Shown here piece after piece: positions 34,765 through 43,266 of a stretch of DNA of 64,000 bases. Origin of the DNA: Flavobacterium lacisediminis (lineage in GTDB: Bacteria; Bacteroidota; Bacteroidia; Flavobacteriales; Flavobacteriaceae); assembly GCF_025909975.1 (NCBI RefSeq), contig NZ_JAPCIO010000005.1, positions 140,006 through 204,005 of the forward strand, in the 5' to 3' direction. Made by a program: the position numbers and the translations under genes. The notes beneath the pieces are model-generated. The model worked only from the letters and a program-made list of their open reading frames with translations. It was not told the DNA's origin and searched no databases. The stretch's first letter is position 1. Each line of letters begins with the position of its first letter.

Positions 34765-36564
34765 ATGCATATATCAAACATTAAACTTTGGAACTATAGG
34801 AAATTTGGTTCTGATAGTGAAATAGACCTTGAAAAACCAAATTTGGATTTAAACCTTAACAAAGGGTTGAATGTGATTATTGGGGAAAACGATTCAGGGA
34901 AAACTGCAATTATTGATGCGGTAAAACTTGTTCTCAAAACTCATAGTTATGATTATATAAGAGTTGAAAACAAAGACTTTTTCAAGGATGCAAGTCGTTT
35001 CAGGATTGAACTAATTTTTGAGAATTTAACTCCTAACGAAGCTAAAAACTTTACAGAATGGCTAGGGTGGAAAGGTACAGGAGAAGATGCAAAACCTTTT
35101 CTTAAAATAAATTATGATGTAAGACAACAAGATGAAAAAATATTGCCAGCAGATGTAAAGGCGGGCATTGATGAAGATGGTTATCTTCTTACAGCAGAAG
35201 CTAAAGAATATCTGAAGGCAACATATTTAAAACCTTTAAGAGATGCGGAAAATGAATTAGTTGCCAAACGTAATTCAAGATTATCACAAATTCTCTTAGG
35301 CGATACAGCTTTTAAAGGAAAAGAGAAAGAACACGAACTTGTAAAGATATTTGAGAGCCTTAGTGAAGAATTAAAAAAGTATTTTAAAGGTGAGTTTGAA
35401 ACCACTTTAACCAATGAAGCAGGAGAAGAACAAACAATTAGGCCACTTGAAGGAAAACAAATTAAAGATAAAATAGACGGATATATTAAAGGTTTCTATG
35501 GCAATAACTATGAAACAGAATTTAACGCCACATCAAACGATATAAAGAGCATACTTGAAAAATTAACTTTATTCTTGAAAGACGAACCGAATCCAGGATT
35601 AGGCACATTGAACAGATTGTTTATGGCTGCTGAGTTGCTTCATTTGAATAAATCAAATTGGAGTGGTTTACGCTTAGGATTAGTGGAAGAATTAGAAGCC
35701 CATTTACACCCACAAGCACAAATGCAGGTAATTGAGGCTTTTGAAAAGCAGGATACAATCCAACTTATTCTTACAACACACAGCCCCAATTTAGCTTCTA
35801 AACTAAAACTTGAAAATTTAATTATCAGCAATAATGGATATTGTTTTCCAATGGGAAATACATTCACTAAATTAGGTTCAGACAATTATAAATTCTTAGA
35901 AAAATTTCTTGACACAACCAAAGCAAACCTATTTTTTGCAAAGGGTGTAATTTTAGTTGAAGGATGGGCGGAAGAAATCCTTATTCCAAGCATTGCTAAG
36001 GCAATTGGAATCAATCTTACTGAAAAAGGTGTATCGATTGTAAACATTGGTCATACAGGGTTTGACCATTATGCGAAGATATATCTAAGAAATGAAGAGC
36101 CCTTTATGAAAATTCCTGTTGCTATTGTTACAGATTCTGACGTAAGAGATTATGAGAAGATCGGAGACGATTATTTAAAAAGAGACGCAAATACTGTTCA
36201 ACAGGAAGAACAGCAAAAAATAGCGAATATAAATGGAAAGGCGGAACAAATTGTAAAATATTTTGCTGCCTCAAAATGGACGTTGGAATATTCATTATTC
36301 AAATCAACAAGTTTAACAGCGGTCTTTCAAAATGCAGCTAAAACAGTCCATACAGGAACAGACTGGAATACCGACTTTGAAAAAGCACTTGCCAAAAAGT
36401 TAATTAAAAAAAGTCTTAAAAAAACAGAAATTGCTTATCAAATTGCAAACGCTATTGATGAAGATTTAATTAAACCATTTCGAACAATTCAGATTGCCGT
36501 AGATGATGATGCCGATAGTATAAATTACCTTATAAAAGCAATTAAATATGCCGCAGGAAATTAA
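34765..36564 (+). CDS. gajA: OLD-family ATPase/TOPRIM nuclease (GajA-like, Gabija-type)
   Basis: The 599-residue protein has an SMC-like ATPase with Walker A GENDSGKTA (residues 40-48), the OLD-typical YLKPLRDAENELVAKRNSRL (about 155-174), a signature/Walker B region LGLVEELEAHLHPQAQMQ and the His-loop ILTTHSPNL. A TOPRIM domain follows, with VILVEGWAEEILIP (about 394-407) and VAIVTDSDVRD. It overlaps a UvrD-like helicase gene by 17 bp. An OLD nuclease followed by a UvrD-type helicase is the Gabija anti-phage layout, in which GajA nicks DNA when nucleotide pools fall. Confidence 0.82.
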   Translation: MHISNIKLWNYRKFGSDSEIDLEKPNLDLNLNKGLNVIIGENDSGKTAIIDAVKLVLKTHSYDYIRVENKDFFKDASRFRIELIFENLTPNEAKNFTEWLGWKGTGEDAKPFLKINYDVRQQDEKILPADVKAGIDEDGYLLTAEAKEYLKATYLKPLRDAENELVAKRNSRLSQILLGDTAFKGKEKEHELVKIFESLSEELKKYFKGEFETTLTNEAGEEQTIRPLEGKQIKDKIDGYIKGFYGNNYETEFNATSNDIKSILEKLTLFLKDEPNPGLGTLNRLFMAAELLHLNKSNWSGLRLGLVEELEAHLHPQAQMQVIEAFEKQDTIQLILTTHSPNLASKLKLENLIISNNGYCFPMGNTFTKLGSDNYKFLEKFLDTTKANLFFAKGVILVEGWAEEILIPSIAKAIGINLTEKGVSIVNIGHTGFDHYAKIYLRNEEPFMKIPVAIVTDSDVRDYEKIGDDYLKRDANTVQQEEQQKIANINGKAEQIVKYFAASKWTLEYSLFKSTSLTAVFQNAAKTVHTGTDWNTDFEKALAKKLIKKSLKKTEIAYQIANAIDEDLIKPFRTIQIAVDDDADSINYLIKAIKYAAGN

Positions 36565-38581
36565 TATATCGGATGAAGATATTCGCTATGCCGAAAAGCT
36601 TCTACTTCCCTTAGGAAAAGAGTTTGATGATGAACGAAAAAACTTTATTCGCAACTTAAACAACATAGATTTACAAGCGGTTCCTGGTAGCGGAAAAACA
36701 ACTGCTCTACTTGCAAAATTGGTTATTTTGGAAAGAAAACTTCCTTTTTCAGATGGTTCAGGTATTTTGGTTTTATCTCATACTAACGCAGCCATTGATG
36801 AGATAAAAGAAAAGATACAGAAGCATAGTCCAAAACTTTTTTTATATCCAAATTTTGTTGGCACTATACAGAGCTTCGTTGATGAATTTTTGGCCATTCC
36901 AATATACAATCTTGGTTTTAGAAAGAAGTTGAATTGGATTGATACGGAAAGATACCAAGAGGAGCTAGTAAAGCTTTTTAATATCATAGCTTGGAATGAA
37001 GATTATGACCAACCTACAAAATGGTTTTATCAAAGACACATCAATAGAGCTACTTCAGAAGCAAATAATAACAATAATCTTAAAAAAGAAATTTGCAAAA
37101 AACTTATAGAAAATGAAGTTCGAGGCCTGTATTTTGATTTTATAACTAAAGAAATAAAAAACATTAATGGCGATGTTTTATTGAGAGACAAAACAAATAA
37201 AAAATTTATCGGTTTAAAAACAATAATCGTTGAGGTGCTCAAGAAAGGTATAATGTCATACGATTACGCATACCATTTTGGTGAACTCTATCTTCACAAG
37301 ATACCAGCGATTAAACAAATCTTACAAAAACGCTTCCCTTTTGTCTTTGTTGATGAAATGCAGGATATGGACACCCACCAATATAATTTATTGGAAAAAA
37401 TATTTTATAATGAAGGTAATAGCATTTCAGTAATTCAACGAATTGGTGATAAAAATCAGGCAATATATAATTCAGTCAAAGCAACAGATGTTTGGATTGA
37501 TAGATTAGATGTATTAAGATTAAGCGGTAGCCAACGACTTAGTAAGCCAATCGCAGATATTGTGAAAAAATTTGCTTTACATAGTGATGCGGATTTTGAT
37601 ATTGTCGGTCTCAATGAGTGTGTTCTAAAGCCTCATATATTGGTCTTTGAAAATAAAAATATTACTAATGTCATTCCTTTTTTTGCCCAAATAGTTAAAA
37701 CTTACAAAGAAAATGGCATCTTAACCAATCCCGACAAATCGGTTAAAGTTATTTGTTGGAATACAGACTGGAAAGATGATTTTGCCAGCCGACAAGATGA
37801 AGTAAAACTAAGATTAGAAGATTATCATAAAGGTTTTAAAAAAGAAAAAAACAAACCTAAACAAGATTATGATTGCCTGAAAGATTATTTGCTATATTAC
37901 GATAAGAACAAAAAGACATTAGAACCTTTGCGCAAAAATATATTAAGTGCTTTCCTGAAAATATTACGTTTAGAAAACATTAATACATTAGACCAACGAC
38001 CTTATACAAAAAAAAAATTGATTGATTTTATCAGAGAAAAGGAATTTCAAAAATTAGATGAGTTTAATTTAAATTTGTACAATTGGTCAATCGGTATAAT
38101 CAAAGGAAAGACATATGATGTTTGGAACGAGATAAAAGCATACACGATTAATTTCTTTGCTATCTTTTCTGAAAATGCTCTTTCAGCTAGTTTAACTTTC
38201 ATCAATAATGACCCAGTAGGAATGCCTATCGTCAATGAAGAAGTATTGGAAAACACCAATTATTATAAAGTAGACGGGCTAGAAATTGAAATCACAAGTG
38301 TTCACTCAGTTAAAGGTCAAACACATTGTGCAACATTGTATTTGGAATCATACTACCACAGCAATTACGAATCTGAAAGATTAACTCCTCAATTCTTGGG
38401 TAATAGTTTCAATGACAATAGAGTGCATCATAAAAGTTCAATAAAAATGGCATATGTAGGCTTTTCACGACCTTCGGATTTACTTTGTATTGCAATTCAT
38501 AAAGACAGATTTAATAATTTATTAAATAAAATAGATACAGATGTTTGGGAAATAATTGAGGTTACAAATATTGATGAATAG
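36548..38581 (+). CDS. gajB: UvrD-like superfamily 1 helicase (GajB-like, Gabija-type)
   Basis: The 677-residue helicase has motif I AVPGSGKTT (residues 44-52), motif Ia-like LSHTNAAIDEI, GTIQSFVDEFL, motif II FVFVDEMQDMD, motif III-like RIGDKNQAIYN, motif V SVHSVKGQTH and motif VI MAYVGFSRPSDLL. It is translationally coupled to the OLD nuclease. The protein is longer than the founding GajB (about 490 residues), with extra material between motifs. The pair may be a Gabija variant or a related class 2 OLD-helicase system; the gene order supports defence. Confidence 0.82.
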   Translation: MPQEINISDEDIRYAEKLLLPLGKEFDDERKNFIRNLNNIDLQAVPGSGKTTALLAKLVILERKLPFSDGSGILVLSHTNAAIDEIKEKIQKHSPKLFLYPNFVGTIQSFVDEFLAIPIYNLGFRKKLNWIDTERYQEELVKLFNIIAWNEDYDQPTKWFYQRHINRATSEANNNNNLKKEICKKLIENEVRGLYFDFITKEIKNINGDVLLRDKTNKKFIGLKTIIVEVLKKGIMSYDYAYHFGELYLHKIPAIKQILQKRFPFVFVDEMQDMDTHQYNLLEKIFYNEGNSISVIQRIGDKNQAIYNSVKATDVWIDRLDVLRLSGSQRLSKPIADIVKKFALHSDADFDIVGLNECVLKPHILVFENKNITNVIPFFAQIVKTYKENGILTNPDKSVKVICWNTDWKDDFASRQDEVKLRLEDYHKGFKKEKNKPKQDYDCLKDYLLYYDKNKKTLEPLRKNILSAFLKILRLENINTLDQRPYTKKKLIDFIREKEFQKLDEFNLNLYNWSIGIIKGKTYDVWNEIKAYTINFFAIFSENALSASLTFINNDPVGMPIVNEEVLENTNYYKVDGLEIEITSVHSVKGQTHCATLYLESYYHSNYESERLTPQFLGNSFNDNRVHHKSSIKMAYVGFSRPSDLLCIAIHKDRFNNLLNKIDTDVWEIIEVTNIDE

Positions 38582-38654
38582 AACACCCCCGATACTGAGT
38601 GATTCCCATCGCGTGGTAATTAGTACAAATCAACATTCCATACGCTACCTAACT

Positions 38655-38740
38655 ATTCGTCAATCAATTCATAGGCAGACAATAGAAAATGAAAGAAGAA
38701 AAGTTATCAAAGTCATATACAACAAGAATTTACTAAATTA
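38655..38740 (+). pseudogene. decayed copy of the umuC 3' end
   Basis: This stretch aligns with the last about 75 bp of umuC: GCAGACAATAGAAAATGAAA against GGAGACAATGGAAAATGAAA, continuing through AAGTTATCAAAGTCATA and ACAACAAGA. One frame reads KMKEEKLSKSYTTRI, against KMKQEKLSKSYTTRL in intact umuC. The rest of the gene is absent. The copy lies just after the Gabija-like pair, about 5.6 kb from the intact umuC end. Confidence 0.75.
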
Positions 38741-38800
38741 TTAAAAAGTTGTAAATATTTTAAGATATTTAATAGTTATGTTTCAACTTAATTACTTCCA

Positions 38801-39343
38801 ATGAATGTAAAAAAATATCAAATAGAAGAAAACGATAAAATTAGAATTACAGAATTATTTCAGTTAATTCCAAGCATAATAGAAAAAAATAACATTTTGG
38901 AAAAAAATGAAAACTTGTTTTCACAAGTCAAACAAGAAATAAAATTAATTTACAAAAAACAAGAAGTTCCTACAAAAGAACAGAAAGTGTACTTAAAAAA
39001 GGTTAGATTAAATTTTGAAATTGTTCAAAAAGAATATTTTGTAGCTGTAAGTGCTTGGAATTTAGAGATGGATAAAATTATCGAAAAGTATAATTACATT
39101 ACTTTAAAAAAGTTCCTTGTAAAAAATCCATTAAAATCAATTGGAATAAATCCTGATTTAACATTTTCAGTAAACACAAAGAAGGTTGCAGAATTAATGA
39201 AGGTTCCTATACTACAATCTTTATATTCAGGCGAGCCAAAATTTCTAAATAATTATCCAGAAGATTGGCTTTTGAAAGTTTACATTGAAATTGACAAAAT
39301 GTCAACTCGAAAAAATTTCAAAATAGATATTAGTAAATTGTAA
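38801..39343 (+). CDS. hypothetical protein
   Basis: The 180-residue protein is Lys/Glu-rich and largely helical, with a probable coiled coil in residues 25-85. It has no signal peptide, membrane helix or recognised motif. It starts 60 bp after the umuC remnant and is followed by about 250 bp of AT-rich DNA without a gene. No function can be proposed. Confidence 0.5.
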   Translation: MNVKKYQIEENDKIRITELFQLIPSIIEKNNILEKNENLFSQVKQEIKLIYKKQEVPTKEQKVYLKKVRLNFEIVQKEYFVAVSAWNLEMDKIIEKYNYITLKKFLVKNPLKSIGINPDLTFSVNTKKVAELMKVPILQSLYSGEPKFLNNYPEDWLLKVYIEIDKMSTRKNFKIDISKL

Positions 39344-39595
39344 AAAAATGTTATAAAAACTGTATGTTTCATTGGCTAATTTCATTATCCTTCTGTAAAT
39401 CAGCTGTTGAATGTGTTGTTTTGTTATTTTAGTGTTATTTTGGTCATTAAAGTTTGAAGATATAACGTATTATTAAAACAATTTCCACATTCGCTATAAA
39501 CATTATTTTAGAGAAAAATAATTAGTTCTGATGTTTTAAAAATTCATTGCTTTCTTTATTTAATTTCACTAGATTTGAATGAAACAAAAAATAAT

Positions 39596-40651
39596 ATGCT
39601 AAAAAAATTACTCTTTCTATTAGTCCCAACTTTATTCTATGCCCAAATTCCAGCATATTACTCTTCAATTGATTTTAGTCAAGAAGGTGATTATTTAAAA
39701 AACCAATTGACTACGCTTATAACAAACACACATACTACAAACCTTCCCTATACAGCAACAGGCGTTACAGATACTTGGGATGCATTATATCAAACCGATT
39801 TAAACCCAAGTAACACAAACAATGTGCTTTTAGTTTACGGTTGGAATGATACTGATGCAGATATTACAAACGATTATTCCAGAGCTCAAACTTCTTCTTG
39901 TCATACATCTTCTTGTAGTGGTTTATGGGTAAGAGAACATGTTTACCCTCGTTCATTAGGTACACCTAATCTTGGTTTTGAATTCGCAGGTGCCGATGCA
40001 CATCACTTGCGTTCTATTGATAGTGATAGAAACAATTCAAGAAGTAATAGAAAATTTGAAGAGGGTAGTGGGATTAATATGTCATACATTACACTAGCAG
40101 GGAATTGGTACCCAGGTAATGAATGGAAAGGCGATGTAGCAAGAATGATTATGTACATGTATGTTAGATATCCATCACAATGTTTACCAAACAATGTTGG
40201 TGTAGGTAGTACATCATATTCCAATTATGGGGATATGCCAAACGTGTTTTTAGATTGGAATGCTCAAGATCCAGTTTCACAATATGAAATGAACCGAAAC
40301 AATATTCTTAACACAATACAAGGCAACAGAAATCCTTTTATAGACAACCCATATCTAGCAACAATAATTTGGAATGGACCACAAGCAACAGACACTTGGG
40401 GTGTATTATCTTCAGATGATTATACACTATCAAACAACCTAATTTACCCAACAATCACTAAGGACTATATCTATATCAATAATACTGAAAACAAGACATA
40501 TAATTACTCTATTTACAACACTCTAGGTCAATTAATAACAATAAATACTACAACAAATACAATAGATTTATCAGGCAATTCAAAAGGTATCTACTTTATT
40601 ACACTACAGTTAGAGAATAAAACTAAATCTTATAAAGTAATTTTGAACTAG
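39596..40651 (+). CDS. secreted endonuclease I family protein with T9SS-type C-terminal domain
   Basis: The ATG at 39596 gives a signal peptide (MLKKLLFLLVPTLFYAQ); an upstream TTG at 39575 is not needed. The 351-residue protein has endonuclease I motifs: WVREHVYPRSLG, then ADAHHLRSIDSDRNNSRSN with the catalytic His and metal-binding Asn. The last about 75 residues (IYPTITKDYIYINN, NYSIYNTLGQLI, GIYFITLQLENKTKSYKVI) form a type IX secretion sorting domain. It is likely an extracellular nuclease for DNA degradation or nutrient use. Confidence 0.85.
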   Translation: MLKKLLFLLVPTLFYAQIPAYYSSIDFSQEGDYLKNQLTTLITNTHTTNLPYTATGVTDTWDALYQTDLNPSNTNNVLLVYGWNDTDADITNDYSRAQTSSCHTSSCSGLWVREHVYPRSLGTPNLGFEFAGADAHHLRSIDSDRNNSRSNRKFEEGSGINMSYITLAGNWYPGNEWKGDVARMIMYMYVRYPSQCLPNNVGVGSTSYSNYGDMPNVFLDWNAQDPVSQYEMNRNNILNTIQGNRNPFIDNPYLATIIWNGPQATDTWGVLSSDDYTLSNNLIYPTITKDYIYINNTENKTYNYSIYNTLGQLITINTTTNTIDLSGNSKGIYFITLQLENKTKSYKVILN

Positions 40652-40765
40652 AAGCGAAAGGCTCGGGCATTCTTGGTTTCCATATTCCCGCTGTCCGTTA
40701 AACATGGTATCACTCCCATCGGGGCTAGATAGTAAGCAAAAGGCTTTCTTGGTTTCTTTGTTTTA

Positions 40766-40806
40766 AATAGGAACGCTTCGCTGAAGTAGTTTCACCCACC
40801 AGTCCA
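40766..40806 (+). repeat. 40-bp direct repeat, left copy flanking the czc operon
   Basis: AATAGGAACGCTTCGCTGAA followed by GTAGTTTCACCCACC-AGTCCA is nearly identical to 47640-47681. The left copy lacks one C. The surrounding gap (40652-40955) has no gene but carries two related short blocks with AAGC-AAAGGCT and TTCTTGGTTTC. Confidence 0.85.
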
Positions 40807-40942
40807 TAGTTTATCTTGAACTCAGTAGAAGAATATCCGATTGTCATCAAAACATTTTACCAAAAATAAAGGATTATATAAATAGATTAAAAAGAGTTAG
40901 ATTAGACTTTTTAAAATTAACACTATGTTTTGATTTTTTCCA

Positions 40943-40950
40943 TACTTTTG
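40943..40950 (+). promoter_or_regulatory. -7 promoter element of the czc operon
   Basis: TACTTTTG fits TAnnTTTG and lies 5 bp before the ATG at 40956. TTTG at 40929-40932 is too close (10 bp) to be the usual -33 element. The transcript would be almost leaderless if this is the promoter. Confidence 0.4.
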
Positions 40951-40955
40951 TAAAG

Positions 40956-41366
40956 ATGATAAAAAAGCAAATCTATATTTACTTTCTTTTTTTAGCTTGT
41001 TCGCTACAATTAGGACATAGCCTTTTTCCGCATACACATGCAGAAAAACACCATCATCACCATGGAGAAAAACATCATCACCATCATCATGAAGAAGAAC
41101 ATAATGATGACGACAGTTTATCTCATATTTTCTCCCATTTTAATCACCACTCAGATACTTTTTCGAACTCTCATGTAGAGGAAGTAACTAAAATTATTAA
41201 AAAGGTTTCAAATGAAGTATTGGTATTTGAAATACCTTCAAATTGGAATCTAAACTTTACTATTCACAATAAAAAAGAAGTCGTTCGGAATAAAGAACCA
41301 CTCATTTTTATTTCACCCCATTTACACTCCTTACAATTTCGTGGTCCGCCCACACTTTTTAGCTAA
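40956..41366 (+). CDS. His-rich exported protein
   Basis: The 136-residue protein has a signal-like N-terminus (MIKKQIYIYFLFLACSLQLG) followed by a dense His tract (residues about 26-55, including EKHHHHHGEKHHHHHHEEEH) and further His pairs. It resembles the small His-rich proteins that precede metal RND operons in Bacteroidota. It probably buffers Zn, Ni or Co in the periplasm. The C-terminus (SPHLHSLQFRGPPTLFS) is similar in style to the DUF6660 protein ending (IWQPPQLV), so the two may be functional analogues. Confidence 0.65.
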   Translation: MIKKQIYIYFLFLACSLQLGHSLFPHTHAEKHHHHHGEKHHHHHHEEEHNDDDSLSHIFSHFNHHSDTFSNSHVEEVTKIIKKVSNEVLVFEIPSNWNLNFTIHNKKEVVRNKEPLIFISPHLHSLQFRGPPTLFS

Positions 41367-41455
41367 ACTATTCATTATTTGAATTACAGGACACTTATTG
41401 CCTATTCTGGGCATTAAGTTATTTTCATATATACTAATTACTAAAAACTAAATCA

Positions 41456-41701
41456 ATGAAAAAAGTATTGTTTTCAATGACTGCTGTAGCATTTTTATTT
41501 ACAGCTTGTAACGGTAACAAAACCGAAGAACACGGACATGATCACACAGATGGAACACACCAACACGCTGATGGTGAAGAGCATGCAAATCACGAAACGG
41601 ATTCAGTTTCTCAAGAAGAATTTACCGTTGGTAAAGATAGTGTTGCAACAGAAGAAGCGCACGATCATCAACACGAAAATGGTGAAAAACACGACCATTA
41701 A
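41456..41701 (+). CDS. small His-rich lipoprotein
   Basis: The 81-residue protein has a lipoprotein signal ending LFTAC (Cys 17), then His/Asp/Glu-rich sequence (EEHGHDHTDGTHQHADGEEH and DHQHENGEKHDH). It is likely a membrane-anchored periplasmic metal-binding protein for the adjoining efflux complex. No fold is recognised; composition is the only evidence. Confidence 0.65.
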   Translation: MKKVLFSMTAVAFLFTACNGNKTEEHGHDHTDGTHQHADGEEHANHETDSVSQEEFTVGKDSVATEEAHDHQHENGEKHDH

Positions 41702-41759
41702 TTAATTTTTGATGCCTATAATTTTGGAGTTATGGGCATCATTCAAATAATATACATAT

Positions 41760-43256
41760 ATGAAAATAATACATAAAATACTGCTACTTAATTTATTCTT
41801 AATAGGATTTACAAGTTGCAACAACAAAGAAGAAGCTAGAGAAAGTTCTGCACTAGAACCATTAGCATACACTCTTTATACTGAAAATTCAGAACTATTT
41901 GTTGAATTTAAACCTTTGATAGTAGGTGAAACTTCAAAGTTTGCAGCTCACTTTACCATTTTGGGTGAAAATTTTAAAGCTTTGACAGATGCTAAAATTA
42001 CTGTTAGTTTACTTGTTGGAGATAAAGGCATTAAAAATTCTGTTGATGCTCCTAGTTCACCTGGTATATTTCGTTTGGCATTAAATCCGAAAACAGCAGG
42101 AACAGGAACATTAATTTTTGACATAGTAACCAAAGATTTTACAGATAAAATTACCATAGAAAATGTGGTGGTCTATCCTGATGAAAAAACAGCTTTAGCC
42201 AAACAAGCGCCTCATTCAGAAAGTACAGATGTCTCTTATCTAAAAGAGCAAGCTTGGAAAGTGGAATTTGCTAATCAAGCGATTAAAAAACAAACATTTA
42301 ATGATGTCATTAAAACTAGTGGTCAAATTCTTTCTGCTCCTGGAGACGAAATGATTGTTACTGCTAAAGCCAGTGGTGTAGTTGTTTTTTCAGGTAAAAA
42401 CACTATTGTGGGTTCAGCTGTAAATTCAGGCAACTCACTTTTTACCATTACGGGAGCTGATATGACAGAAAGCAATATTGATGCTTCTGTGAAAGATGCT
42501 AAAGCTATTTACTTAAAAGCTAAAGCCGATTATGAGCGTTCTAAATTATTGGTCGCTGATAAAATTGTTTCGGAGAAAGACCATCAACAAGTGAAGCTAC
42601 AATTTGAAAATGCACAAACTGCCTACAACACCGTTTCTAAAAATTACAGTGGTAAAGGTCAGAATGTGTTAGCTCCAATGTCGGGTTTTGTTAAAAATAT
42701 TTTAGTTACAGAAGGACAATTTGTAGCTTCAGGAACTCCGTTAGCCACTATTTCAAAAAACAAAAGATTATTAGTTCAAGCTAATGTTTCTCAAAACTAC
42801 TTTAGTAGATTATCAAGCATTACATCGGCTAATTTTAAAACGCCTCAAAGTGATGTGGTTTACAATACAACGGCTTTAAATGGTAGAATTGTTTCTTATG
42901 GGAAAAGTGCTTCGGCTTCCACACCATTTATTCCAGTAACTTTTGAAATCAACAATGAAGGGCAATTAATTTCAGGTTCGATTATTGAAATTTATCTTAA
43001 ATCTTCAACTATTGCAGATGCTTTAGTAGTTCCGGTTTCGGCTTTAATTGAAGAACAAGGAATTTTCTATGTGTATGTGCAAACTGGTGGCGAAAGTTTC
43101 CAAAAAAGAGAAGTGAAACTTGGTGCAAGTGATGGTTTAAATGTACAAGTTCTATCAGGAATAGTTGAAAACGAAAGAGTAGTTACCAAAGGTGGTTATC
43201 AAATAAAATTATCTAGTGCATCAGGTGCTTTGCCTGCTCACGGACACGAACATTAA
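41760..43256 (+). CDS. czcB: RND periplasmic adaptor (CzcB-like) lipoprotein
   Basis: The 498-residue adaptor has a lipoprotein signal (GFTSC, Cys 20). An N-terminal Ig-like extra domain (about 25-140; SKFAAHFTILGENFKALTDA) is typical of longer CzcB proteins. The lipoyl and hairpin segments follow (ASGVVVFSGKNTIVGSAVNS; VLAPMSGFVKNILVTEGQF) and the C-terminus is His-containing (PAHGHEH). It would link the CzcA- and CzcC-type proteins encoded directly downstream. The metal is not evident from motifs; Ni, Co or Zn is likely. Confidence 0.88.
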   Translation: MKIIHKILLLNLFLIGFTSCNNKEEARESSALEPLAYTLYTENSELFVEFKPLIVGETSKFAAHFTILGENFKALTDAKITVSLLVGDKGIKNSVDAPSSPGIFRLALNPKTAGTGTLIFDIVTKDFTDKITIENVVVYPDEKTALAKQAPHSESTDVSYLKEQAWKVEFANQAIKKQTFNDVIKTSGQILSAPGDEMIVTAKASGVVVFSGKNTIVGSAVNSGNSLFTITGADMTESNIDASVKDAKAIYLKAKADYERSKLLVADKIVSEKDHQQVKLQFENAQTAYNTVSKNYSGKGQNVLAPMSGFVKNILVTEGQFVASGTPLATISKNKRLLVQANVSQNYFSRLSSITSANFKTPQSDVVYNTTALNGRIVSYGKSASASTPFIPVTFEINNEGQLISGSIIEIYLKSSTIADALVVPVSALIEEQGIFYVYVQTGGESFQKREVKLGASDGLNVQVLSGIVENERVVTKGGYQIKLSSASGALPAHGHEH

Positions 43257-43266
43257 AACCTAACTT

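Noticed and set aside
38556..38744. 62-codon ORF overlapping the end of the helicase gene
   Set aside because: It reads the umuC-derived remnant in the wrong frame and overlaps gajB; composition is not protein-like.
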